From Hyphomonadaceae bacterium UBA2389 (GTDB lineage: Bacteria > Pseudomonadota > Alphaproteobacteria > Caulobacterales > Aquidulcibacteraceae), in contig DDSN01000002.1 in assembly GCA_002343395.1 (NCBI GenBank), forward strand, positions 809 to 7,140: a DNA stretch of 6,332 nt. The letters are read 5' to 3'. The position numbers and the translations under genes are program-made. The stretch's first letter is position 1, and the number at the start of each line of letters is the position of its first letter. This document shows, piece after piece, positions 1 to 6,080 of the stretch. The notes below the pieces were generated by a model. That model did not search any database. It was not told the DNA's origin and worked only from the letters and a program-made list of their open reading frames with translations.

Positions 1-1
1 G

Positions 2-919
2 CAGCTGCGAAAGCCGCTTCTGGGGCCAATCAACCGCGAATGGCTCATCTATCTGTGTGGCGTCGCGGGCGTTTTCCTGGTTTGGCTCTTGGTGCAGCGC
101 GAGCCGGTCGTGAACACGGCGCTTACGATCTCGATGGGGCTGATCCTCGTCTACTTCATCTTCTACATGATCAAGAACTGCTCATGGGTGGAGGCGCAAC
201 GGATCATCCTCGCCTTGATCCTGATCGCGGCGTCGTGCGTGTTCTTCACGCTGTTCGAACTCGCGGGCTCGGCGCTCAACCAGTTCGCGGAACGCAACAC
301 CGCGCTGCCTAGCGGCGGGTTCTTCACCATCACCTCGGGACAAACCCAAAGCTTCAACGCCGGCTTCATCCTGCTTCTCGCGCCGTTGTTCGCGATGCTG
401 TGGAGCTGGATGAACAAGCACAATCGCGACATCGGCGATCCCGCCAAGTTCGCGCTTGGCTTGATCCAAGTCGGCGCGGGCTTCCTGGTCTTGGTCTGGG
501 GCGCGCAGTACGCGGATGAGAACGCGCGCGTGCCGCTGGTGTTCTTGGTGCTGCTCTATCTTTTGCACACCACGGGCGAGCTGTTCTTGTCGCCGGTCGG
601 CCTGTCGGCGATGACAAAACTCGCGCCTGCCGCCGTTGTGTCAACGATGATGGCGACGTGGTTCCTCGCCTCTTCGGCCGCGCAAGCGTTGGCCGCGCAG
701 GTCGCCAAACTCACCGCCCAAGAAACGGTGGGCGGACAGGTGCTCGACCCGCACGCGGCGTTGGCGACCTACGTTACGGTGTTCAACCAGATCGGCTGGT
801 ACGCGATCTGGATTGGCGTCGGATTGGGTGTTCTGAGCCCGTTCCTGCGCTACTTGGCCCATCCCAAGGTCACGGACGCCAGCAAGGGGGCCAAAGGCGC
901 TGGCCAACCCGCCGCCTAG
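2..919 (+). CDS. POT-family peptide MFS transporter, C-terminal part (5' end outside window)
   Basis: Proton-coupled inner-membrane importer of di- and tripeptides (POT/PTR2 branch of the major facilitator superfamily). The frame is open from base 2, so the gene starts outside the window; 305 residues are visible. About eight hydrophobic helices can be seen (residues roughly 14-31, 40-58, 68-96, 118-137, 150-171, 177-197, 212-235, 257-285). They fit the two extra helices between the MFS halves of bacterial POTs plus TM7-TM12. Two family hallmarks are present: the TM7 stretch FFTLFELAGSALNQFAERN (81-99) and the TM10 stretch GELFLSPVGLSAMTKLAP (192-209). The protein ends in a short polar tail after the last helix. 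A TTG at 89 lies inside the first visible helix and is not a believable start. The peptide-binding and proton-coupling motif on TM1 is outside the window, so exact substrate range cannot be judged. Family assignment is strong from motifs; substrate is inferred from the family. Confidence 0.93.
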   Translation, partial: QLRKPLLGPINREWLIYLCGVAGVFLVWLLVQREPVVNTALTISMGLILVYFIFYMIKNCSWVEAQRIILALILIAASCVFFTLFELAGSALNQFAERNTALPSGGFFTITSGQTQSFNAGFILLLAPLFAMLWSWMNKHNRDIGDPAKFALGLIQVGAGFLVLVWGAQYADENARVPLVFLVLLYLLHTTGELFLSPVGLSAMTKLAPAAVVSTMMATWFLASSAAQALAAQVAKLTAQETVGGQVLDPHAALATYVTVFNQIGWYAIWIGVGLGVLSPFLRYLAHPKVTDASKGAKGAGQPAA

Positions 920-949
920 ACCTTGTAAAAACACAAATAAACCAAATAC

Positions 950-975
950 CTCGCCGGCTCGAAAGGGCCGGCGAG
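950..975. terminator. GC-rich hairpin, candidate terminator after the POT gene
   Basis: Perfect 9-bp inverted repeat: CTCGCCGGC (950-958) and GCCGGCGAG (967-975), with an 8-nt loop. It begins 31 nt after the transporter stop codon, a normal place for a terminator. On the plus strand the 3' arm is followed by CGCGGTTTGG, a poor U-tract. On the minus strand the stem is followed by a T-rich stretch (complement of 948-927). It could act in either direction, and the plus-strand role is the weaker one by sequence. Confidence 0.5.
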
Positions 976-1090
976 CGCGGTTTGGAAGAAACTTGCCCTT
1001 CACCGTAATGCGCCATTGCGCCCGGGGTCTTTTCCGGGTGTTGTAGGGCGCAACGACCCCAGGCGTCGGGACAGGCCGAAGGGGACGGGG

Positions 1091-1098
1091 TTAACCAT
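1091..1098 (+). promoter_or_regulatory. CtrA-type half-site TTAACCAT
   Basis: The octamer TTAACCAT matches one of the two motif forms reported for the cell-cycle regulator CtrA in Caulobacter. The full TTAA-N7-TTAA form is not completed here. It lies about 100 bp before the ATG at 1200. A GATTC (GANTC, the CcrM methylation site of alphaproteobacteria) sits at 1156-1160. Binding is inferred; one octamer is weak evidence on its own. Confidence 0.35.
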
Positions 1099-1187
1099 TC
1101 GTCGTTCCGTCGCCACAAAGCGGCGCGGGTGCGGCCCCGTTTGATGTTTACGGTTGATTCACGGATCGGCGCTCCCCCGCCATCCGC

Positions 1188-1194
1188 GAGGAGG
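1188..1194 (+). promoter_or_regulatory. Shine-Dalgarno that sets the start of the VirD4-like gene
   Basis: GAGGAGG at 1188-1194 is followed by 5 nt and then ATG at 1200. The in-frame GTG at 1194 begins on the last base of this SD and so cannot use it. ATG at 1200 is therefore the preferred start. Confidence 0.8.
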
Positions 1195-1199
1195 TGACG

Positions 1200-2579
1200 A
1201 TGACGAGGCCGCGCACGACCCGCTCCCGCAAAAAGCTCGACGCTTTGCAGGGGCAGCGGCCTGAGGTCACCGACTTGCTGCTCGGCTGGAAATCGGACGA
1301 CGGAAAGAAGCATCCCATTGGGTTCGGCGCGCCGACCGCCGCCGAACCGGCGCTCGCTGGCGAAGTTCCCATTCTTTACGGCGAGGACCGCCACTTGGTG
1401 ACCATCGCGCCGACGGGCGCCGGCAAGGGCCGCAGCGTCATCATCCCAAACCTTCTGCGCTTCGAGGGGTCGGTCATCGTCATCGATCCCAAGGGCGAGA
1501 CCTGGCACGTCACCGCGCGCCGCCGCAAGGAAATGGGGCAGGAGGTTCGCCTGCTCGATCCCTTCGGCGCGGTGTCCAAACGCACCGACAGCCTCAACCC
1601 CTTCGATCTGTTCGATCGTCCCGGAGCGTTATTGGACGCCGACGCGGAAATGCTCGCCTCGCTCCTGGCTGGCGACGTTGGCTTCCACAAGGAGCCGTTC
1701 TGGGACAATTGGGGCCGCTCGTTGATGTCGGGCGTGATCGCGGCGGTGGCTGAAACCGCCGGCAAGAGCGAGCGCCACTTCGGCAAGGTGCGCGAAATCC
1801 TGATGAGCGACGACGCGGTGTACAATCTGGCCGCGCTGATCGAAGGCCACGAAACCCTCAATCGGCTGTCGAAGCAGAACATTTCGTCGTTTCTGCCGAT
1901 CACCGAACAAACTCGCTCGGGCATTTTGTCCACGGCGCAAAGCTACCTGAAGGTGGTCAACTCGGATTCGGCGCTGCGTTCGCTTTCGAAGTCGACGATC
2001 AGCCTCGACGCGGTGCGCAAGGGCGATCCGATGACGATCTACATCGTCATTCCGCCTGACAAGCTCGAGAGCCACGGCGCGTTGCTCCGGCTCTGGGTTG
2101 GCGCGCTGATGCTGACGGTCATGGGGCGCAAGCGTCGTCCCAAGCGCTCGACGCTGTTCCTGCTCGATGAATGCGCGCAGCTGGGCGAGTTCGGCCCGTT
2201 GCGCCAGTCGATGACGCTGCTGCGCGGGTACGGTTTGCAGGTCTGGCCGTTCTTCCAGGACCTAAGCCAGTTGCAGCGGCTTTATCCGAAGGACTGGCGC
2301 ACGATCTTCAACAATGCCGGCGTGTTTCAGCTATTCGGCGTCGCCAACCACCTGATGGCCAGGGAGAGCGCGGAACTCATCGGCGATGTCGATCCCGACA
2401 TGTTGCGTAACATGGCCAAGGATCGCCAGATCATAGCGGTGTCGAACGAGAAGGCGACGGGCGCGCGACTGCCGGATTATCTGCTCGATGCGCCGTTCGC
2501 GGGCCAGTGGGATGCCAATCCCATGTTCGAGACCGAAGGCGACGCCGTTTCGCGCAAGCGCGGCGGCCGCGGGCGTTAG
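1200..2579 (+). CDS. Stand-alone VirD4/TraG-like ATPase (T4SS coupling-protein family), no membrane anchor
   Basis: 459-residue P-loop ATPase of the type IV secretion coupling-protein family (T4SS-DNA_transf; FtsK/HerA-type fold). Walker A is APTGAGKGRS (residues 70-79), followed by IIPNLL and DPKGE (96-100), typical of VirD4/TraG. Walker B is TLFLLDECAQLGEFG (318-332). The post-Walker-B segment with FFQDLSQL (351-358) and a C-terminal Y-LLDAPFAGQWDANP block (427-441) also fit the family. Canonical VirD4 proteins are longer and start with two membrane helices. Here the first 60 residues are polar and basic, so the protein is probably cytosolic. Start: ATG at 1200, from the SD position. No relaxase, VirB genes or plasmid functions occur in the window, so DNA transfer is not supported by context. 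It may be a domesticated chromosomal DNA pump or translocase. The fold call is strong; the biological role is unknown. A glycosyltransferase-like gene follows after 25 nt. Confidence 0.9.
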   Translation: MTRPRTTRSRKKLDALQGQRPEVTDLLLGWKSDDGKKHPIGFGAPTAAEPALAGEVPILYGEDRHLVTIAPTGAGKGRSVIIPNLLRFEGSVIVIDPKGETWHVTARRRKEMGQEVRLLDPFGAVSKRTDSLNPFDLFDRPGALLDADAEMLASLLAGDVGFHKEPFWDNWGRSLMSGVIAAVAETAGKSERHFGKVREILMSDDAVYNLAALIEGHETLNRLSKQNISSFLPITEQTRSGILSTAQSYLKVVNSDSALRSLSKSTISLDAVRKGDPMTIYIVIPPDKLESHGALLRLWVGALMLTVMGRKRRPKRSTLFLLDECAQLGEFGPLRQSMTLLRGYGLQVWPFFQDLSQLQRLYPKDWRTIFNNAGVFQLFGVANHLMARESAELIGDVDPDMLRNMAKDRQIIAVSNEKATGARLPDYLLDAPFAGQWDANPMFETEGDAVSRKRGGRGR

Positions 2580-2604
2580 CGGCGATCTATAAGCGCGGAT
2601 AATC

Positions 2605-3588
2605 ATGATGAGGGCATTGGTCCTTCACCATCCTTACACGTACCCGCGCTTTGAGCAGGATTTTATGGATCGCATCGCCGAACTCCCGGAGTTCGACGTC
2701 GCGCCCGCCGACCTGAGCGCTCTTCAGGTCGGCGAACTGGTCGCGGCGGAGCGTTCCGTGACGCTGACGAACTACGACGCGGTTGTGGTGTTTGTGGCGT
2801 TCAATCGCCTGCGAGCGGCGCCGGCTTTGGGCTGGGGCGCCTTCAGCGGGCTGCGCGTGCTGATGGACCACGACATCATTCAAAACTACAGCGACATATT
2901 CGACCCCACGTTGCGGGGGGCGTGGCCACCGGTTTTTTATCGCCACGGCTTTGACGCCATCATTACGTCGGGCGCCGAGGTGCAGGCGAGGCTCAATGAT
3001 GAAGGCGTCGCCGCCGATTGGGTCGCTAAGGGGTTCGAGCCGACACGCTTCCGCCCGGTCACTGGCGCGCGGCAGGGCGTGGCGACGTACGGCAGCGCTT
3101 ACCTCTGCAGGCAGATCGCTGAACGCGCCGCGGTCGACGCTGGCCTTCCGCTCACGCGCTTGCCGATGGTTCCATACTTCGAGTTGGGCGCACACCTCGC
3201 CCGCTTTCTCGCCTGCATGGCGATCTCGTCGGACCTCGTCGCGTCCGTTGAACAGCGCGACCGCTTGGCCCACACGCCTGCGCGTGACGTTCCGATGCGG
3301 CCGGGGCTTGAGCCCATGGCGAAACTTTTCGAAGGCGCTGGCGCGGGGTGTTGCCCGATCGTCGACGATATGGCCGATCTGCGCGCACTCGGCTTTCGAG
3401 ATGGCGAAACCGCCTTGACGTTCAGCACGCACGCGGAACTTGTCGACAAGCTCCGCGCGGGGCTCGAGACGCCCGAGAAGCTCCAGGCCACGGGGGCCGC
3501 CGCCGCCGCGCTTGTCCACGCGCAGCACACATGGGGTCATCGCGCGAACGCGCTGCGGGACGCTCTGATGCGCCGGCTCGCGTTCTAA
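2605..3588 (+). CDS. GT-B glycosyltransferase-like protein (CgeB/Glyco_trans_1_2 type)
   Basis: 327-residue predicted cytosolic protein that I read as a small GT-B-type glycosyltransferase. The start MMRALVLHHPYTYP is Rossmann-like. GFEPTRFRP (143-151) resembles the G-x-D/E-x-x-x-F-x-P element before the C-terminal domain of GT1/GT4-like enzymes. The block RPGLEPMAKLFEGAGAGCCP (232-251) matches the donor-binding R-x-FE-A-x-A-x-G region, with E243 the likely donor-contacting acid. GFRDGETALTFSTHAELVDKL and the terminal HTWGHRANAL (308-317) recall the G-x-E--y-s--eL and HTy--R elements of CgeB-like proteins. Donor and acceptor are unknown. ATG at 2605 and 2608 are both possible, with only a weak SD upstream. 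It lies 25 nt after the ATPase gene with no hairpin between, so co-transcription is likely. Its last 4 bases overlap the convergent receptor gene. Family level only; activity is unproven. Confidence 0.65.
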   Translation: MMRALVLHHPYTYPRFEQDFMDRIAELPEFDVAPADLSALQVGELVAAERSVTLTNYDAVVVFVAFNRLRAAPALGWGAFSGLRVLMDHDIIQNYSDIFDPTLRGAWPPVFYRHGFDAIITSGAEVQARLNDEGVAADWVAKGFEPTRFRPVTGARQGVATYGSAYLCRQIAERAAVDAGLPLTRLPMVPYFELGAHLARFLACMAISSDLVASVEQRDRLAHTPARDVPMRPGLEPMAKLFEGAGAGCCPIVDDMADLRALGFRDGETALTFSTHAELVDKLRAGLETPEKLQATGAAAAALVHAQHTWGHRANALRDALMRRLAF

Positions 3589-5702
3589 AACCGCCCGCTG
3601 AGTTGCGCGAGAAACCACGGCGCGGTCGAGAACTGGCGCTCGCGCAGGTCGCGGCCAAAGTAGGGGCCGGTGCGGTCGTCGTTGTTGGGATCGCCGTCTC
3701 CCGGCGCGCCGAAAAAGCGGCGATTGCGATTGATCGTCCCGTCGAGAACGTTGAGGGCCCAGAGGCGCAGCCGCATATTGTTCGGAAGCGCTGTGGTCTC
3801 GACCCAGAGGTCGACCCAGGGGCCTTCCTCGCTCGTGTCGATCTCATTGAAGCGATACGCCTGGAACTCGCCTTCCTTGGTGGCGCTGATTCCCCACGCC
3901 AGCTTGCGGTCGCTGAGGTCTTGTCGGAACTCGATGGAGATTTCCGATTCCGAACGGAACGAAAAAATGCGGGGCTGGTTCGTCACGGGATCGGTGACTT
4001 CGGTGTCCCACAGCGATCCTTCGACCGTAAGCCGTCCACCCGGGATGAACGCCACCGGCGTGGATAGGTTCACATCAAGGCTCAACGCATTGGCGTCGCC
4101 GATATTGCCCGGCGCATCGAACCGGATGAAGTCATCGTCGGGATCGAGCGGGTCTTCGTCTGGATTGGGAAAGACCAGCTGCACCAAGTCGGCCACATCG
4201 CGATAATTGTGCTGCGTGAGGGTGAGGCCCAGTGCGACGCCGCCGGGGAAGCGCAAGTCGGCGCCGAGTTCCGCGCGCCAGTCCGTTTGCGGCACGAGAT
4301 CGGTGTTGCCGCCCGAGATGAGATCGTCCGAGACCGAAGCTGCGGAAACGAAGTCTCCGAAATCGAGTTGCCCGACATCGCGATAAACCCTGAAGCGCAG
4401 CTGATTGTCGCCGGCGAAGGTGCGGCTCACTTGGATCGAGGGTTTCCAGAAGGCGAGGTCGACCGTCTGATTGTCGTCGCCGGTAAAGGTTAGGGTAGAA
4501 GTCTCCCAAGCAACGCGCGTCTCAACGGACCAAGCGTCCGCTGGCCGCCAATTGTGCGATGCGAAGAACTCCGCGCGCTCCTCTTCAATCAAGACGTTCG
4601 AGTTGGGAATGAAAAGCGGCGCGCCGTCCTCGACGAAGGCGAGGCTCTGGTCGAGGGAGTTGAAGGCGCCTTCGCCGCCGAACTCGATGCGATGGCGCGC
4701 GCCGAGCGGCCGCGCGATCGAACCGCGCAGGATTGTCTCACTGGTCTCTTGCGTGACATCTTGGCGATAGGTGGCGTCAACGCCGCCAAACCCGTCCTCG
4801 AAGCGGCCCGCCTCCTCGTTTTCGTAAACGCCGCGATTGATCAAGCCGATGAGCGCCAGCGACCAGGGGCCGAAGTCGCGATCGTAGTTCACGCCCAGTT
4901 CAAAGCTCTCGCCCCGCTCGATCGACGCGTTGAAAAAGCTGCGCGTGGGCGTGCCGCTGGGATCGAAGAACAAGTAGCTGTTGTCAGCGCGGAACTTGTT
5001 TGCATCCACCTGGGCGGTCGCTGAGACACGCCCGCCCGCAAGAGGGAACGCGACGTTTCCATTGAGGGTGGCCTCGCGGAAATTGCGGGGGGAGGGGGTC
5101 TCAACCGTCTCCGTGAGCGCGCCCGCGCTGTCGGACAATTCGCGCCAGCCTGGCAGCGCGCGCTCCTGAGTGAAGAAGGAGGCGCCAAACCCGTACTCCA
5201 CCTGACCGCTGCGTCCGGAGTAGGAGGCTTCCCCACGCGGAGCGATGTTGTTCTCGAACGCCTCGAAGCTCGCTTCCCAAAGGCCGCTGCCCGCGCTCGG
5301 GGTGCGTACCACGTTGAGCAGCTGCGATTGGCCGGAGGCGTCGCCCGCGACTTCCGCGCCGCGCAAGAGCTCGACGCGCACGACCTGGCTCGCCGGAATG
5401 CGGGAGAGAATGCCCTCAAGCGACTGGCTCTTCGTGCTCGGTCGCAGGCCATCGATCAGGAGATTGCCAACCGCTCCGGAAAAACCGCGGCGATCATCGC
5501 CGCCATCAAGCGAAAAGCCTGGCGTCTGACGCACCATGTCGAGCGCGTTCTGTGGATTGAACTGCGCGAAGAAACCCGCCTCGTACGCCACGCGGCCCGA
5601 AGTGACCGAGGGCGGGGTCGTCGGCAAGCCGCCTGACGGAGAATCCTCCGCATAGGCCGCGCCCGTGAGCGCCAAGGCCGACGCCATCATGCGACCGAGC
5701 AT
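3585..5702 (-). CDS. TonB-dependent outer-membrane receptor
   Basis: 705-residue outer-membrane active transporter that would use TonB/ExbBD energy to import a scarce substrate. A signal peptide covers about residues 1-18 with cleavage after AYA. The plug spans about 38-133 and includes FFAQFNPQNALDMVRQTPGF (44-63), RGFSGAVGNLLIDGLRP (72-88), a KSQSL segment and RIPASQVVRVELLRG (101-115), all characteristic of TonB-receptor plugs. The remainder alternates short hydrophobic strands and polar loops, and ends PWFLAQLSGRF. The terminal Phe705 is the usual barrel-assembly signal. I see no clear TonB box. Acidic stretches at 513-524 and 668-676 are probably loops. At about 700 residues it is a compact member of the family. 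The start (ATG, complement of 5700-5702) has a purine-rich SD (AAGGGAGGGG, complement of 5705-5714). Substrate cannot be named; no regulator or partner enzyme adjoins it. Confidence 0.93.
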   Translation of the reverse strand: MLGRMMASALALTGAAYAEDSPSGGLPTTPPSVTSGRVAYEAGFFAQFNPQNALDMVRQTPGFSLDGGDDRRGFSGAVGNLLIDGLRPSTKSQSLEGILSRIPASQVVRVELLRGAEVAGDASGQSQLLNVVRTPSAGSGLWEASFEAFENNIAPRGEASYSGRSGQVEYGFGASFFTQERALPGWRELSDSAGALTETVETPSPRNFREATLNGNVAFPLAGGRVSATAQVDANKFRADNSYLFFDPSGTPTRSFFNASIERGESFELGVNYDRDFGPWSLALIGLINRGVYENEEAGRFEDGFGGVDATYRQDVTQETSETILRGSIARPLGARHRIEFGGEGAFNSLDQSLAFVEDGAPLFIPNSNVLIEEERAEFFASHNWRPADAWSVETRVAWETSTLTFTGDDNQTVDLAFWKPSIQVSRTFAGDNQLRFRVYRDVGQLDFGDFVSAASVSDDLISGGNTDLVPQTDWRAELGADLRFPGGVALGLTLTQHNYRDVADLVQLVFPNPDEDPLDPDDDFIRFDAPGNIGDANALSLDVNLSTPVAFIPGGRLTVEGSLWDTEVTDPVTNQPRIFSFRSESEISIEFRQDLSDRKLAWGISATKEGEFQAYRFNEIDTSEEGPWVDLWVETTALPNNMRLRLWALNVLDGTINRNRRFFGAPGDGDPNNDDRTGPYFGRDLRERQFSTAPWFLAQLSGRF

Positions 5703-5866
5703 TTCCCCTCCCTTGCGCCGCCTTCATGCGGCATTTCAGTTCGTATCTAGCGATCCACATTGCGGGATGATGTCGAGATTGTTTCTGGATGCACGCTTCC
5801 GGCCAAATTTGGGCGCTGCCAGCGGGTTGCGACGGAGCTGCGGCGTGGCGCGACCATCGGCAACAG
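5703..5866 (-). promoter_or_regulatory. Upstream region of the TonB-dependent receptor
   Basis: 164 bases between the receptor start and the terminator of the small basic gene. This stretch must hold the receptor promoter if transcription stops at that terminator. I found no convincing -35/-10 pair and no Fur-like palindrome. A short inverted repeat GCCGC/GCGGC (5717-5721 and 5728-5732, 6-nt loop) lies directly upstream of the SD and could form a leader hairpin. No gene is supported here. Confidence 0.4.
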
Positions 5867-5900
5867 AAAACGCCGCCGGGCTTGGGGCCACGGCGGCGTT
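5867..5900 (-). terminator. Rho-independent terminator of the small Lys/Ala-rich gene
   Basis: Perfect 10-bp inverted repeat AACGCCGCCG/CGGCGGCGTT (5869-5878 and 5891-5900) with a 12-nt loop. Read on the minus strand, the stem runs into TTTTC (complement of 5870-5866). It begins 25 nt downstream of the stop codon of the 26-residue peptide gene. Its position and strength support a real transcript ending here, and it separates that gene from the receptor. Confidence 0.85.
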
Positions 5901-5925
5901 CCTTACTCTTACCAGCAGAAGCGTC

Positions 5926-6006
5926 TTACTTCTTCTTGCCAGCCGGCTTCTTCGCCGCCGTCTTCTTGCCAGCAGCTTTGCTGGCGGTCTTCTTCTTCGC
6001 AGCCAT
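5926..6006 (-). CDS. 26-residue Lys/Ala-rich histone H1-tail-like peptide
   Basis: A tiny gene encoding MAAKKKTASKAAGKKTAAKK followed by PAGKKK and TAA. Twelve of the 26 residues are Lys and there are no acidic residues. The composition resembles the PAKKA-type tails of histone H1, bacterial H1-like proteins, AlgP and some HU proteins, which bind nucleic acid non-specifically. Here the tail stands alone without a folded domain. Evidence for a real gene: GGGGAGG (complement of 6012-6018) sits 5 nt before the ATG, and a strong terminator follows the stop. The frame stays open upstream to 6165, but that extension overlaps the end of tldD and has no such SD. The peptide has a 10-residue period. 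It lies 74 nt after tldD on the same strand and could be read from that transcript or its own promoter. Nucleoid binding is inferred from composition only. Confidence 0.75.
   Translation of the reverse strand: MAAKKKTASKAAGKKTAAKKPAGKKK
5931..6004 (-). repeat. 30-bp-period tandem repeat inside the Lys/Ala-rich gene
   Basis: On the plus strand TCTTCTTGCCAGC occurs identically at 5931-5943 and 5961-5973. A third copy with two mismatches, TCTTCTTCGCAGC, occurs at 5991-6003. The spacing is exactly 30 bp, or ten codons, giving protein units AAKKKTASKA / AGKKTAAKKP / AGKKK. Confidence 0.8.
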
Positions 6007-6080
6007 ATCAACCTCCCCTAACAATGGGATGAGAAAACCTTCTGCTTCGATTCGTGAAATTGTAAATGCGCGTGCGCGCG
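6007..6080 (-). other. tldD to small-peptide intergenic gap
   Basis: 74 bases between the tldD stop and the peptide start. It begins (minus sense) with an alternating GC run (complement of about 6068-6080) and has no U-tract, so no terminator for tldD is evident. A GANTC site (GATTC, 6049-6053) lies inside. A weak -35-like TTTACA is present, but I cannot pair it with a -10. Read-through from tldD is plausible. Confidence 0.4.
6012..6018 (-). promoter_or_regulatory. Shine-Dalgarno of the Lys/Ala-rich peptide gene
   Basis: GGGGAGG on the minus strand, 5 nt before ATG (complement of 6004-6006). It fixes the start at 6006 rather than at an upstream in-frame codon. Confidence 0.8.

Larger units (their letters stand above)
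920..1193. other. Structured intergenic region upstream of the VirD4-like gene
   Basis: 274 bases with no convincing gene on either strand. It holds an A-rich tract (927-948), the 950-975 hairpin, an 8-bp inverted repeat TTGCGCCC/GGGCGCAA (1016-1023 and 1046-1053), and a competing pairing GGGGTC/GACCCC (1024-1029 and 1055-1060) with inner GTTG/CAAC (1040-1043 and 1051-1054). A CtrA-like half-site lies at 1091-1098 and a GANTC site at 1156-1160. I could not pick a convincing sigma-70 -35/-10 pair. The promoter of the downstream ATPase gene most likely lies here, between about 1060 and 1185. Confidence 0.5.

Noticed and set aside
1194..1199. GTG start for the VirD4-like gene
   Set aside because: The codon begins on the last base of the SD itself, leaving ATG at 1200 as the properly spaced start.
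870..1508. 212-residue minus-strand ORF spanning the intergenic region and the start of the ATPase gene
   Set aside because: It runs antisense to the Walker A region, has low-complexity composition and no supporting SD or homology pattern.
2587..3618. 343-residue minus-strand ORF opposite the glycosyltransferase-like gene
   Set aside because: Its product is Arg/His/Gly-rich with no recognisable motif, and the plus-strand frame shows clear GT-B-like elements. It is a GC-rich antisense shadow.
3348..4067. 239-residue plus-strand ORF crossing the convergent overlap
   Set aside because: It lies across two well-supported genes in other frames and has shadow-like composition.
5665..6021. 118-residue plus-strand ORF over the receptor promoter and small basic gene
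   Set aside because: It reads through a terminator stem and the antisense of the Lys codons (giving Leu-rich sequence). There is no independent evidence for it.
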